A stretch of 64,000 nucleotides of DNA, taken from the NCBI GenBank assembly GCA_963573385.1, contig CAUYLG010052177.1, positions 1 through 64,000 on the forward strand. The letters run 5' to 3'. How positions within the stretch are numbered: position 1 is the first letter of the stretch; the number at the start of each line of letters is the position of its first letter. The notes under the pieces were generated by a model that saw only the letters and a list, made by a program, of their open reading frames with translations, was not told the DNA's origin and did not search any database. Positions 1 to 13,849 of the stretch are shown piece after piece. The translations under genes were made by a program, and so were the position numbers. This DNA comes from Cacajao melanocephalus. Taxonomy: Eukaryota; Chordata; Mammalia; Primates; Pitheciidae.

Positions 1-5
1 ACACA

Positions 6-10
<5 letters not shown>

Positions 11-41
<31 letters not shown>
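11..41. repeat. (AT)n microsatellite at the 3' end of the L1
   Basis: About 15 perfect AT dinucleotides at the left edge of the window, next to the L1 3' end. The array may replace the former A-tail. Confidence 0.9.
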
Positions 42-43
<2 letters not shown>

Positions 44-3000
44 AATAATTTTTAATTTCTATGGGTACATAATAGGTGCATATATTTATGAAGTACATGT
101 AATGTTTTAATACAGGAATTCAATGTGTAATCATCACATCACAGAAAATAAAGTATCTACCTCCTCAAGCATTTATCCTTTGTTTTACAAACAATTTGAT
201 TATACTCTTATTTTTAAATGTACATTAAATTATTATTGGCTATAGTCACCCTGTTGTGCCATCAGATACTAAGTATTATTTATTGATTCTATTTTTTTAA
301 CCCGTTAACCATCCTCACCCCTCCCTATTCTTCACACTACCCTTTCCAGCCTCTGGTAACTATCCTTCTGTCTCCATGGGTTCAATTGTATCAATTTATA
401 GATTTCCACAAATAAGTGAGAACTTGTGATGTTTGTCTTTTACTTAATATACTGATCACCAGTTCCAGCATATTGTTGCAGATGACTGAATCTCATTCTT
501 TTTTTATGACTGAATAGTACTTCATTGTGTATAAATACCACATTTTCTTTATCCATTCATCTGTTGATGGACACGTAGGTTGCTTCCAAATCTTGGCTAT
601 TGTGAACAGAGCTGCAATGAACGTGAAGTGCAGGTATCTCAATATACTGATTTCCTTTTTTTGGGTATATACCCTGCACTGAGATTCCTAGATCATACAG
701 TAGTTCTAATTTTTAGTTTTCTGAGGAACCTTCAAACTGTTCTCCATAGTGGTTGTACTAATTTACATTCTCACTAACAGTATGTGAGAGTTCTCTTTTC
801 TCCATATCCTTGCCAGCATTTATTATTGACTGTCTTTTGGATATAAGTCATGTTAACTGGGGTGATTTGATAGCTCATTGAAGATTTGATTTGCATTTCT
901 CTGGCAATAAGTGATGTTTAACACATTTTCATATGATTATTGCCATTTGTATATCTTCTTTTATGAAATATCTATTTACATCTTTTGGCCAGTTTTAAAT
1001 TGAATCATTTGATTTTTTTTTTTCTTATATAGTTGTTTGAGCTCCTTATATATTCTGGTTGTTAATCCCTTATCAGATGGGCAATTTGCATATATTTTCT
1101 CTCATTCTGTGGGTTGTCTCTTGACTTTGTGTTCCCTTTGCTGTGCAGAAACTTTTTAACTTGATGTGATGCCATTTGTCCATTTTTGCTTTTGTTGCCT
1201 GTGCTTGTGGGGTATTACTCAAGAAATTTTTGCCAAGACCAATGTCCTGGAGAGGTTCCCCAGTGTTTTCTTGTAGTAGTTTCATAGTTTGAGGTCTTAG
1301 ATTTTAGTCTTTAATCTATTTTGACTTGATTTTTGAACATGGTGAGAGATAAGGGTCTAGTTGTATTATTTTGCATATGAATAACCAGTTTTTCTAGCAT
1401 CATTTATTGAAGAAACTGTCCTTTCCCCTACGTAAGTTATTGGCACCTTTCTTCAAAAGGAGTTTACTATTGATGAATGATTTGTTTTTGGGTTCTGTAT
1501 TCTGTTCCACTGGTCTATATGTCTGTTTTTATGTCAGTACCATGCTATGTTGGTTACTACAGCTCTGTAGCATAATTTGAAGTCAGGTAATGTGATTCCA
1601 TCAGTTTAGTTCTTTTTGCTCAGGATAGCATTGGCTATTCTAGGTCTTTTGTAGTTCCATATAAATTCTAGCATTTTTTTTTTCTATTTCTGTGAAGAAT
1701 GTCATTGGTATTTTAATATGGATTACATTGAATCTATAGATTGATTTGGGTAGGGGAGTGTGGACATTTTACCAATATTGATTCTTAAAATTCATAAACA
1801 TGAAATATCATTTTTTTGTCTCTTCTTCAATGTCTTTCATTAATGTTTTATAGTTTTCAAAGTAGAGATCTGTCACTTTTTGATTAATTCCTAGATATTT
1901 AATTTTATGCGTGGCTATTGTAAATGAGATTACTTTTTAAATTTCTTTTTCACCTTGTTCATTGTGGGCAAATAGAAATACTACTGATTTTTGTATGTTG
2001 ATTTTGTATCCTGAAACTTCACTGAATTTGTTGATCAGTTCTAATAGTTTTTTGTGGATTCTTTAGGTTTTTCCAAATATGAGCCTGTATTATCTACAAA
2101 GATAATTTAACTTCTTCCTTTCCAGTTTGGATGTCCTTTATTTTTTTCTCTTGTCTGATTTCTCTATCTAGGACTTCACTACTATGTTGAATAGCAGTGG
2201 GGAAAGGGGCATCCTTGTTGTATTCGAGATCTTAGAGGAAAGGCTTTTACTTTTTCCCCATTCAGTATAATACTAGCTGTAGGTCTGGTATATATGGCTT
2301 TTATTATGTTGAGGTATGTTTCTTCTAAAACCCTTCGTTTTTTATCATGAAGAGATGTTGAATTTTATATAATGCTTTTTTAGCATCTATTGAAATGATC
2401 ATATGGTAGTTTGTCTTTCATTCTGTTGATATGATGCAATACATTGATTGATTCACATTGAATCATTGAACCATCCTTACATCCTGGGATAAATCCCACT
2501 TTGTCATGAGGGGTGATCTTTTAAATGTATTGTTGAATTTAGTTTGATAGTATTTTGTTAAGGATTTTTGCATCACTGTTCATCAGAGATATTAACCTGT
2601 AGGTTTTCTTTTTTTGTTTGTTTATTTTTTGCTATGTCTTTTTCTGATTTTGGTATCAGGGTAATACTGGCCTCATAAAATCAATTTGGAAGTATTTCCT
2701 TCTCTTCTATTTTTCAAAGAAGTTTGAGTAAGATTGGTATTAGTTCTTTGTTAAATGTTTGTTAGAATTCACCAGTGAAGCCATTGGGTTCTGGGTTTTT
2801 TTTTTTTTTTTCCCCCTGAGAGACTTTTTATTGCAGCCTCAATCTCATTACGTTATTGGTCTGTACAGGTTTTGGATTTCTTTTTTGTTCAATGTTGGTA
2901 GGTTGTATGTGTTTAGAAATTTGTCAATTTCTTCTAGGTTTTCCAATTTATTGTCATGTAGTTGCTCATAGTGGCCAGTAACGATCCTTTGAATCACTGT

Positions 3001-3881
3001 GGTATCAATTTTATGTCTCCTGTTTCACTCTGATTTATTTATTTGGATCTTCTCCCTTTTTTTCTTAGTCTGGTTAAAGTTTGTCAATTTTGTTTGACTT
3101 CAAAAAAAAAAACCCAACTTTTTGTTTCATTGATTTTTTGTATTGTTATTTTCATTTCAATTTCATTTATTTCTGCTCTGATCTTTAGTATTTGTTTTTT
3201 TTTAAATACTAATTTTTGGTTTGGTTTGCTCTTGCTTTTCTAGTTCTTAAAGGTACATTGTTAGGTTATTTGAAATGTTTCTTCTTTTTTGATGTAATCA
3301 CTTATAGATATAAACTTCCCTCTGAGTACTCCTTTTGCTGCATCCCAAAGGTTTTTGTATGTTGTGTTTCTATTATCACTTGTCTTAAGACATTTTTCAA
3401 TTTCCTTCTTAATTTATTTATTGACCCACTGAAGAGCTTCCAGACCTTATTGTTTAGTTTCCATGTATTTGTATAATTTCCAAAATTCCTCTTGTAATTG
3501 ATTTTAATTTTTCTTCCCTTGTGATCAGAGAACATGCTTGATATTATTTCAATTTTTTTAAGAATGTTTTGAGGCTTGTTTCGTGTCTGTATTTGAGAAT
3601 GATCCATATTCTAAAGAAAAGAATGTTTATTCTGCAACCTTGGATGAAATGTTCTATAAATATCTATTACGTCCATTTGGTCTACAGTGCAGATTAAGTC
3701 CAATTTTTTTTGTTGATTTTCTGTCTGGAAGGTCTGTCTAATACTAAAGTGGGGTGCTGAAGTCTTCAGCTATTATTGTATTGAGGGCTCTCTCTCTCTC
3801 TTGAGCTCTGATATCATTTCCTTAATATATCTGCATGCCCCAGTGTTGGGTGCATATATATATTTAAAATTGTTTCATCTT

Positions 3882-4187
3882 CTTTTTGTTTTTTGTTTTT
3901 TTGGGGGAACGAAGTCTCACTCTGTCACCCAGGCTGGAGTCCAGTGGCACAGTTCCGGCTCACTGCAACCTCCACCTCCCAGGTTCAAGTGATTCTTCTG
4001 CCTCAGCCTCTTGAGTAGCTGGGAATACAGGCACATGGCACCCCACCTAGCTAATTTTGTATTTTTAGTAGAAACAGGGTTGTGCCACGTTAACCAAGCT
4101 GATCTTGAACTCCTGACCTCAGGTGATCTGCCCACCTTGGCCTCCCAAAGTGCTGAGATTACAGGTGTAAGACATCACACCCAGCCA
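3882..4187 (-). mobile_element. Alu, antisense, nested in the LINE-1
   Basis: A T-rich tail at 3882-3902 is followed by the complement of the whole Alu dimer (TCACCCAGGCTGGAGT, then GCCTCCCAAAGTGCTGAGAT) ending near CCCAGCC. L1 ORF2 sequence resumes on both sides, so it inserted after the L1. Confidence 0.92.
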
Positions 4188-5541
4188 GTTGTTACATAAT
4201 CTTGCAGAATTGACCCATTTGTCATTATATAGTGTCCTTCTTTGTCTCTTTTTATAGTTTTTGTCTTAAAAATATATTTTGTCTGATATAAGTATAGCTA
4301 CTCCTGCTCTTCTTTGGTTTCTGTTGGCATGTAATATCTTTTTTTAATTCCTTTATTTTCAGTCTTTGTACATCTTTATAAATATGAGAAGCGTGTTTCT
4401 TGTAGGAAACAGATGAATGGGTTTTGTTTTTTCATCCATTCAGCCACTTTATATCCTTTGATTGGAGAGTTTAGTCCATTTATATTTAATGTTATTATTA
4501 ATAAGTAATAACTTCTGCCATTTTATTATTTGTTTTCTGGTTGTTTTGCCATCTTTTCTTTCTTCTTCCTGTCTTACTTTTAGTAAAGGTGGTTTTCTTT
4601 GGTGATGTGATTTAGTTTCTTCCTTGCAATTTTTTTGTGTATCTATTGTATGTTTTTTAATTTGAGGTTAACATGTGGCTTGCAAATACTATCTTATAAC
4701 CCACTATTTTAAGCTGATAACAACATAGCAGTTTTTACTTAAAGAAACAGACAAATAAGCAAAAAGAAAACTAATAAAAACTTGCCTTAAGTGTGTCCCT
4801 TCACTTTTTAACTTTTGCTGTTTCTATTTATATCTTACTGTAATGTCTGTGTCTTAAAAAGTTGTTGTTATTATTTTTGATGCTTCATTAGTTAACCTTT
4901 CTACTTAAGAGTAGTTTACACACCACAATAATAGTGTTATAGTATTCTGTGTTTTTCAGTGTACTTACTATTATCAGTTAGTTTTTTTTTAACCTTCAGA
5001 TGATTTCTTATTTCTCATTAACATAATTTTTTTCTGACTGAAGTACTTATGTTAGCATTTCTTATAGGACAGAACTGATATTGATGAAATCCCTCAGCTT
5101 CTGTTTGGGAAAACCTTTGTTTCTCCTTTATGTTTGAAGGATATTTTCACCAGATATGCTATTCTAGGGTAGAAGTTTCTTTCTTTCAGCACTTTAAATA
5201 TGTCATGCCACTGTTTCCTGGCCTATAAGCTTTCCACTGAAAAGTCTGCTGTCAGATGTATTGGAGCTCCACTGTATGTTAGTTGTTTCTTTTTTCTTGT
5301 TGATTTTAGAATACTTTCTCCTTGGCCTTTGGGAGTTTGATTATTAAATGCCTTGAGGTAGCCTTCTTGGGGTTAAATCTGCTTGGTGTTCTATAACCTT
5401 CTTGTACTTTGATATTGATATCTTTCTTTAAGTTTGGGAAGTTCTGTCATTATCCTTTCGAATAATCTTTCTACCCCATCTCTTTCTCTGCCTCCTCTTT
5501 AATGCCAATAACTTTTACATTTGCTATCTTGTGTCTATTTT

Positions 5542-5850
5542 CTAGATCTTGTAGGCAAACTTCATTGTTTTCTTTTCTTTTTTCTCCTCTAACTGTATGT
5601 TTTCAAGTAGCCCGTCTTCAAAGTCACTAATTCTTTCTTTTGCTTGATAAGTTCTGCTATTAAAAGACTCTGATGTGTTTTTCAGTGTGCCAATTGGATT
5701 TATCAGCTCCAGAATTTCTGCTTGGTTCTTTTTTGTTATTTCAATCTGCTTGTTAAGTTTATCTGATAGAATTCCAAATTTCTTCTCCATGTTATTTTGA
5801 ATTTCTTTGAGTTTCCTCAAAACAGCTGCTATGAATTCTGTCTGAAACAT
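5542..5850 (-). pseudogene. LINE-1 ORF1 remnant (coiled-coil region)
   Basis: A 102-residue open stretch contains Lys/Glu-rich heptads, with KLKEIQNNMEKKF and then SFNSRTYQAKERISDFEDGL near the middle. This resembles the coiled-coil to RRM transition of L1 ORF1p. The frame is interrupted on both sides and it lies in the decayed L1, so it is not an active gene. Confidence 0.65.
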
Positions 5851-7925
5851 CGTATATCTGTTTCTCCAGCATGACCCCTGGTCATTTATTTATTTCATTT
5901 GATGATGTCATGTTTTCCTGAATTGTCTTGATACTTGTGGCATCTGTGTCTGGGCATTGAAGAGTTAGGTGTTTATTGTAGTCTTTGCAGTCTGGGTTTG
6001 TTTGTAACCATCCATCTTGAGAAGACTTTCCACATATTCAGAAGGACTTGGGTGTTGTGATCTAAGCTGTATCTACTTTAGGTATTTCAAGCTTGGTAAT
6101 GCTGTGGTTCCTGCAAACTCATAAAGGTACCATATTGATAGTGTTAGACAAGACCTGTAAGAATTCTCTGGATTACCAGGCAGAGATTCTTGTTTTCTTC
6201 CCTTACTTTCTCTTAAACAGAGTCTCTTTCAATTCTGAGCTACCTGAGCTGAAGATGGAATAATATAAGCATCCCTGTGGCCACCACCCTAGGACTGCCC
6301 TGGGTTGGACCTGAAGCTAGCACAGTGCTGGGTCTTGACCAAGGCCTTCTGTAACTACTCGCTGACTAGCCACTGCTATGTTTCTACAATCGGCAGATGG
6401 CAAAACCAGCCAGTCCTGTGTCCTTCCCTTCAGGGCATCAAGTTCCCCCAGGCCCTGGGTGGGTTCAGTGTGCCATCCAGGAGACAGAGACTAGATTCAA
6501 AAACTTTAGAAGTCTACCTGGTATTCTCTTGTACTGTGGCTGAGCTGACACTCAAACCACAAGACAATTTTTCCTATTCTTCCTTCTCCTTTCAAAAGGC
6601 AAAGGAATCTCACTCCATGGCCACTGCCACCTCAGGCCCACAGGGAGTACTGCCAGACTACCACTAATATTCCCTTAAGGCCCAGAGCTCTTTAGTCAGC
6701 TTGTGGTGAATGCTTACTCGCCTGAATGCCCTGGGCTTTGCTGTGGCCCAGGGCAAGTCCAGAAATGCCATCCATGAGCCAAGTCCTGGAATTGGGGACC
6801 CCAAGAGCCTGCTTGGTACTCTACCCTCCTGTGGCCAAGCTGATACCTAAGGTACAAGACAAAGTCCCCTTTACTTTTCTCTCTGTTTTTCTCAAGCAGG
6901 AGTCCCACCCTGTAGCCACCACAGCTGGGAATGTGCTGAGTCTCACCTGAAGCCAGCAAGTCTTAGAGTCTCACTCACGAGACTCTATGTAACACCTGAG
7001 AATCATTGCTGGTTATTCAGGGCCCAAGGACTCTTTAGTTAGCAGGTGATAAATGCTGCCAGGACTGGTTCCTTCTCTTCAAGGCAGGGGGTTCCCTTCA
7101 GGCTCAGAGTGTGTCCAGAAATGTCATCTAGGAGCTAGGACCTGGAAAAGTGCTTTCATGACTGATTGGTGCCCTATCCTATCTTAGAGCTGGTCTTCAA
7201 GATGCAAGACAAAGTCCTTCCTACTTTTCTGTCTTTTCAAGTGGAAGAAAGGGGTCTCTTTTGAAGCTATAAGCAGTGCAGCCTGGGGTTAGGGGAGGGG
7301 TAATGCCAGCACTCCTTTAACTGTCCTAGCTAATGTCCCAGAAGTCCTAGTAGGTTACGTTTCCACTTGCCCCCCAAGTCCACTGGCTCTGGGCCCAGTT
7401 TAGACTGATGAACACAAGGACTCACATAGGTGTTGAGTCCTTGTGGCCTAGATTGCCTTTCACTTTTATTTTGGGAGTGGTGAGACTTGTAGGAACTCAA
7501 GTTCCCAATGAGATTGGCAATTTGCCTCTAGCTAGGGCTGGTTTAAATGCCTCCTCTGTGGGCAGGCATCAACTAAGTTTGGTCTGGTTTTGCTTTCTGC
7601 TATAACAAGGGCAGCAGTGAGTTCAATGCTTCAATTGCTGGTTCTCCCTCTCCCCAGTGCATAGAAATGCTCTCCACACCATGCTGCCACTGCCAAGGGG
7701 TAAGAGAGGGGTGGCATTGTCAATTCAGTAAGGTTTTTAATACCTCTTCAGTGCCTCTTTCAGTGATATGAAGTTAAAATCAGGTACTGTGAGTGCTCAC
7801 CTGGTTTTTGGTTCTTATAAAAGTCCTTTTTTTGTGTGCGTAGATAGTTGTTAAACTGGTGTCACTGAGAGGTGGGGGATGATCAATGGAGACTTCTATG
7901 CCGCCATCTTGCTCTGCCTTCCTCT

Positions 7926-9145
7926 GAGCAATATATTTTTTTGGGGGGGCAGTTAATAGTTACCTTTCCTTTCTTGATTGTTGAATCAAGTCCCTGGGTA
8001 TCACTGCATGCAAGAATCCTCTGTTTTAAGTTCTGAAAAATTTACAAGATGTGCTTTCATTTTAATGCTGGTCATAGGACCTGGCCCATGGTAGGCATGA
8101 AGTACAAGCTGCATTTTTGAATGATCAGTAATATAGAACTGGGTGTGAATGCTCTTTTTTTTTTTTTGGTTATATCTAAATTGGTCAAACTAAACATTAC
8201 AGATCTCAATGGTGATCTTTTAAGAATTGCAGATTTGCCATATTGATTTGCCATTAGTTTCAATTCATCAAAATCATTTGACTCGTAAAGTTCAATGAAA
8301 ATACATTAAGGAGAAACTTTGATAGGACAACTAGACTTGCCTTCAGTTTGTAGGAAGCTCAAGAAATTCAGTAAACTTTGTGAAAAGCCCATTTCAAGAG
8401 AATTTTTCAGCAAGGAAACTGCTTAACAATTTCTGACAATAGGTTTTATCTTTTTTATTGCTGTTATTCCCATCCTTTATGCTTTTTAGAAAGTGTGTAT
8501 ATTATATTTACTCCGTAAAGGTTGGAGATGAAAAGGGTTATCAAAAACAAACTTTGAGAATCAATACTATGTCTGTTCTCCTATTTACTAGGCTAACCCT
8601 TGAGGTCCACTCAGGATGGTTACTGAGCCTTACTCACCTTTGTGCTTCAAAGCACAATACAGCCTTGCTAATAAAGGACAGATTAAAATGTTAATAAACT
8701 AAAGTAATAACACTAATAGCTAATATTTACTGAATACCTAAAATATTCTAGGCAATGTTCTAGGAGCTTCACATGCATTGACTCGATGTCCTGGTTTACT
8801 TGGGACTGAGGGATTCTCTGAGATGCAATGCTTTTCATGGTAAAACTGAAAAGACCTCAGGTAAACTCTTGACAGTTGGTTACTCTACCATATATCACAT
8901 GTGTTGACACTGAGCAAAATTAGGGCTATTAAATAATCAAACATTCGGTCTTATTAAAATATTTTCCTTAAATAATAGGGATGCTGAAAACATTCATTAA
9001 CTTTTCCCAGTACCAATAAGTCCCCAGGTCTTCAATAAATTACTTACAGGCAGCAAATTCTTTAAAAGTAATTTTTAAATTACAGATTTGTGTTGTTTCC
9101 TCAGAATATACAATTGGAATATAGAGCACTAAATTTACTTTTTTT
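7926..9145. other. Intergenic stretch with no gene
   Basis: AT-rich unique sequence downstream of KLHL14. A weak MIR-like segment sits near 8715-8790 (AATATTTACTGAATACC, then a drifted match to the usual 'tgttctaggc'). Nothing else was identified. Confidence 0.5.
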
Positions 9146-9312
9146 TACTTGGGAATATAGTTAATATTTGTTGAGGTTTCCGAGGTCTTTACTTATATTG
9201 TCTCATTTAATTCTGAAAACAAGCTTTTGGAGTAGAAGTTACTATTCTAATTTATAGACGAGTTAATTGTGACTCAGAGAAGTAAAATACTCTACTTCAA
9301 ATCACAGCTAAG
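9146..9312 (-). repeat. MIR element, antisense
   Basis: The order of segments, with TCTCATTTAATTCTGAAAAC, then a diverged 'atagatgagg' stretch, ACTCAGAGAAG and ATCACAGCTAAGTGGC, is the classic complement of a MIR core. It is highly diverged, as expected for an ancient SINE. Confidence 0.7.
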
Positions 9313-9360
9313 TGGCAAGGCAAAGAACACCGTCATCGCACCACCTTCGCACTTTATGGG

Positions 9361-9501
9361 TGTACAACCTGCCTCCCAAATAACAGAGAGATCTGATATG
9401 AAGAGGGTATGTTTAATATCAGAAGAGATCTGATATGAAAAGGCTGTACAACCTGCCTCCCAAATAACAGAGAGATCTGATATGAAGAAGGTATGTTTAA
9501 T
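9361..9501. repeat. Recent local duplication, 57-bp units at 84-bp spacing
   Basis: Copies at 9361-9417 and 9445-9501 begin TGTACAACCTGCCTCCCAAA and differ at about one base. The 27-bp spacer holds a third partial copy (AGAGATCTGATATGAA). Confidence 0.9.
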
Positions 9502-11616
9502 GTGTACATACCAGAAGTTCTTCAACCAGAATCCCACTTCCAGGCTTCTCCAGATTAAAGGAAGGCACTGTTCCTTGGTGTTGGATTCTCCCAAGGATGC
9601 TCTTGTTTTTTGCTCTGGAAACAGGACTGGGCATGCTCTGTGTTCTGTATCTTAGCAGACAAGTAGCTTGGGGTAAGAAGGAGATAAGGATCTCAGCTTC
9701 TACCCAATCAGATGGCTCCAATTTCTGAATGTTTGAGAGGATATGAAATGTCCCAGCACTCCCCACTGCTGCAAATGCTCTTTGGAGATCTCTCTTTAAT
9801 TAATTTACAGTCTTTGCTTTCAGAAGTGCTTAAAGGTTATAGTCACTGGATCTGTTTGCCTACTTCTTAGCAAGTCTTCTGGGGATATGACTCATGTGTA
9901 GAAAATGTGGTGTGGTAGTCGTACAAATGTGCCACTCAGATCTCCTGCAGAAGGCATAATTGACTGACAGTCACAGCTACTTGTTCTGAATCCATCATTG
10001 CATTTGTGTCAAAGCCACACTTCCCACAGACTGCTCTCAGCCAAGCCAATGACCAAATGTGTCGGGATGCTAAGATAGGCCTATTTCTACCATGGAGAAC
10101 TTTTTGAAAGCATAACTTTGGCTTAAGGACTTGCCATTGGTCTGTTCCAAAACTTAGAGTTTTGGTGTAAGTTGAATAACTTCCTTTCCAACCCTTTCTT
10201 CCCTTTCTCCTTCACAGGGGTCAGGGCAGAATGTGATTTTCAAGGTTCCCTGTTTCCACTGGTGCCCTTCCATTTTCCCTAGGAGGCATTTCCCTCAATA
10301 CATCTATTGTACATCTATAGTTTTCTCACAGAACCCAAACTAACACATTGGTACTTAATGCCCACTGTCGTCTCTTTTGAGGACTTAGCCAAAATTCTAA
10401 CTTGAAACAATAGAAACAGTCCCATTTAATATCTTGCTACATATGCTGCAGTTTCAAATTTTGGAATATTTAATTTAATGCCAGATTTTAAAAACCAAAA
10501 CATTTTTGGTTGGTTGAACGGGGGAGTAAACTTAAATCAATAGAACATTTGAGACAAATAATTTTAGTATAGATTGCTGAGATAATTCTCCAGGTTTTTA
10601 GTTCAGTTTACTTGTGTAAATGGTAATTCAACCATAAAGGGAATGGCACAATAACAGAAGAGGATTGATTTAGGACTGAGACCAGCCACGTGGCTCCTGG
10701 ATTTATCTCTTTCCCTTACTAACTATGGTTTTGAATGCATCCCTCCATCTGTCTGCATTATACCTTCTTGATCTGAAAAATATGAAATTATTTCATTATA
10801 CCCAAGAGGAAAGTATTATTACTCCATTTTGCAGATGATGAAACTAAGGCTGAGAGAGAAGAATTTAACTTGCCCAAGATAACCTAGCTAGGAAGCAATA
10901 GGATAAAAATTTGGATAGAAGGGTTGGTGGCTATATAGTCTTTGTTCTTTTCATCTATTTCAAACTGCATCCAGTAATCCTTAAGGCATTACCAATTATT
11001 AATTTTATGGATTTATATACTTGGAATTAAAAAATAACACTTTGTCTAAATGCATATTTTCCCTGTGCATGGATTTTCTGTTACGAAGAAACCACCTTAT
11101 TGGACAATTTTAGTTTATTTTTTATTGGCTGCTTTACTGAGCCTCATCAAATGTATTTGCTTTGCAGAGCTATAGTGGATTAATCCTGAATAAGTAATTT
11201 GGAAATGTTTTTATTCATTTCTATGGAAACCATCTATTTGGATTTTCATATATCAAGATCATAGAGATTTGTCCCAGTCCAATTGCAATCTTAGTTACAG
11301 CAGTGTTGGCTTACATATTAAAGGCATAGTTTTGCTCTGTTGGCCCTTCAGAAATCTGTAATTGGTGTGGAACACTGACACTAACAGAATGTGTCCTATG
11401 AAGTCCTACGAGTTAGACTTCTGCAGATTAGTGGAATCTTTCTTGATGGAACAAGCCCTTTGGAATTTATTAACATTATTTGCCTCTCCTATTAACTATT
11501 CCTTTCTCACACAATCCATTTGTTGTGCTTTTGCTGGCATTTTAAAGGGTCAAACCTCAATCTGAGTGTAAAATTGATATGTGAGATCATATATATCAGC
11601 GACATAGTTCTTGACT
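9502..11616. other. Intergenic stretch; one MIR near 10790-10900
   Basis: Mostly unique AT-rich DNA. Around 10815-10900 the text TTACTCCATTTTGCAGATGA, then ACTTGCCCAAGATAACCTAG, is an antisense MIR core. No coding signal was seen. Confidence 0.55.
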
Positions 11617-11621
11617 TCTGC

Positions 11622-12011
11622 GTTAGTCTATTCTTGAACTGCTACAAAATAATATCCAAGACTAGGTAATTTAGAAAGAAAAGAGGTTTAGTTGGTGCAT
11701 GGTTCTGCAGGCTGTACAGGAAGCACGGCTGGGGAGGTACTGGGGAGCTTTTATTTGTAGTGTAAGCCAAAGCCAGAGCAGGCTTCTTCACGTGGCTGGA
11801 ACAGGAGGAAGAGAGAATGGGGAGATGCCACACACTTTCAAAGAACAAGGTCTTGTGAGAACTCACTATCAGGAGAACAGCAGCAGGGGGATGGTGCTAA
11901 ACCATTCATGAGAAACTCACCCCCATGATCCAATCACCTGGCCCCTCCTCCAACATTGGAGATTATAATTTGATCAGAGATTTGAGCAGGGACACAGATC
12001 CAAACCATAGC
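11622..12011 (-). mobile_element. Solo LTR of MST/THE1 type (ERVL-MaLR), antisense
   Basis: Complement of the MaLR LTR: it starts GTTAGTCTATTCTTG, continues with TAATTTAGAAAGAAAAGAGG, GGTTCTGCAGGCTGTACAGG and CCCATGATCCAATCACCTGG, and ends CCAAACCATAGCA. No internal viral sequence is attached, so it is a recombined or solo LTR. The MST subfamily is my best guess. Confidence 0.8.
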
Positions 12012-12332
12012 AACTTTTTACTGTCAAATAAGACTTCTTTTTAAATTTTGGGATGAACAATATTTCCTTTATATATTTCTTTTCTGCAGAACAAACCCCT
12101 AACTTTTGATTCTCAAAATATATTACACTGCCTCCAACATGACTTTCTATCCCTGCCCCCACAGCTTTAGGACTCTCTGTGCCAGGGTCTCCTTTGCTGA
12201 GAGGGCTGTTTGTGGAAAGGTAGGTGCTGGGCTCATGCAGTTCAGACCTCCCAGAGGTGGTGCACTGTGTTTAAAGAAATCATACTGTAGGGTATGGCCT
12301 AGAGATCTAAGACTCATGTTAGAAATTTAAGC

Positions 12333-12642
12333 TGGCTGCGTATAGTGGCTCATGCTGCAATCCCAGAATTTTGGGAGGCCAAGGCAGTTGGATCATGAGG
12401 TCAGGATTTGAGACCAGCCTGGCCAATATGGTGAAAGCTTGTCTCTACTAAAAATACAAAAATTAGCTGGGCATGGTGGCATGTGCCTGTAGTCCCAGCT
12501 GTTCAGGAGGTGGAGGCAGGAGAATTGCTTGAACCCAGGAGGCGAAGGTTGCAGTGAGCCGAGATGGCACCACTGCATTCTAGCCTGGGTGACAGATCAA
12601 GACTCCATCTAAAAAAAAAAAAAAAGAAAGAAAGAAAAAAAA
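12333..12642 (+). mobile_element. Alu, sense
   Basis: Complete dimer from GGCTGCGTATAGTGGCTCAT to an A-rich tail with GAAA repeats. Target-site duplication AAATTTAAGC on both sides. Confidence 0.93.
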
Positions 12643-13849
12643 TAAATTTAAGCCTCAATTTCCCAGATATAAATATAAATCCTGGGAGAGTTAATAATAA
12701 ATATTTAAGATTATTTATGTATCCATCCATCTCTCCTTCTCATGTATCTTTCCTTGTTTCTTTCAAGTCAAATATTTCTGAAAACATTGATTACCTACAA
12801 CTAATTTATGGTCCATAAAACAGCATCTAATTTGTCAAAATATTACCTTAAATTTCTATCAATTCAGTGTAATGAGGTAGTTAAAAAGTTAATCCAGAGG
12901 TCCTAAGCTTTTAATATAGGAAAAATCAGGCCATTTTAATGAACTTTGTTTATTCTTTGTTTATGCTATGCCGATAGTGTTATAATTATATAAGCTTTCA
13001 TTTGGTCTATCTTTACATTTAAATTCTGTCTTTTATAAGCATTATTCATTTTTAAAACCAATCTGACAAACTTATTCTTTTACTTAGACTATTTAGTTCA
13101 TTTTTCGTTAATGAAATTACTGATACATTTGGTTTTACATCTCTCATCTTACTATTTGCTTTCTATTTTGGCTGTTTTATATTAATATTCTCTTTTCTCT
13201 ACTTTCTTGATTTTTTGAATTAATCAGATATTTACATCATTTCTTTTTTGGCCTGTTCATTTATTAATTTTACACTTTATTAGTCTTTTAATGTTTGACC
13301 TAGAGATCACAACATGCATCCTTGACTTATTACAAATGATTACTCTGAACTCTTTCCTAATATTACTAGAAACTTAGAACCATTGAACGTTTTCTACCTT
13401 TCCCTCCTGCCTTTTGAATAATTCATGTTGTGTATTTTAGGTGCCTACATACTTAAAATTTCACAAGAATTCATGGTTTTTACACAATCAGTATTTATTT
13501 ATAGTTATTCATATATTTATCCTTTCCTGTGTTCTTAATTTTCTCATTTTTTTCCCATGTATCCATCTGTGATTATTTTCCTTTGCCTGAAAATCTTCCT
13601 TTGGTATTTCTTTTATGCAGACCTACCGACAATGAACTCCCTTAGTTTTTGTTTGCTTCAAATTGTTTTTTTTTTTTAGTGATGAGAGAATATTTTTACC
13701 AGATATTGAATCCTGGGATGGTTTTTTTCTTGCAGTCTTAAAAAATGTTATTCTGATGTCTCTGCCTTCTATCATTTCTGTTCAGAACTAAGTTGAAAGT
13801 CACATTGTTGCTCCTTTGAAAATAGTATGATATTTTTCTCTAGCTTTTT

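Larger units (their letters stand above)
1..7925 (-). mobile_element. Near full-length LINE-1, antisense, split by an Alu
   Basis: The left end reads as the reverse complement of an L1 3' UTR of the older primate or late mammalian type (near 300-360, complement of the TTACCAGAGGCTGG motif). From about 500 to 4490 the sequence is the complement of ORF2, including the CTATTGTGAACAGAGCTGCA stretch of the C-terminal part and the TAGTCCATTTATATTTAATG of its N-terminus. ORF1 and a GC-richer 5' UTR follow up to about 7925, where the complement of the CAAGATGGCGGC start motif lies. Without the nested Alu it is about 7.5 kb. All frames are broken, so it is a fossil. The 3' end merges with an AT repeat at the window edge. 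L1PB/L1MA age is my estimate. Confidence 0.85.
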
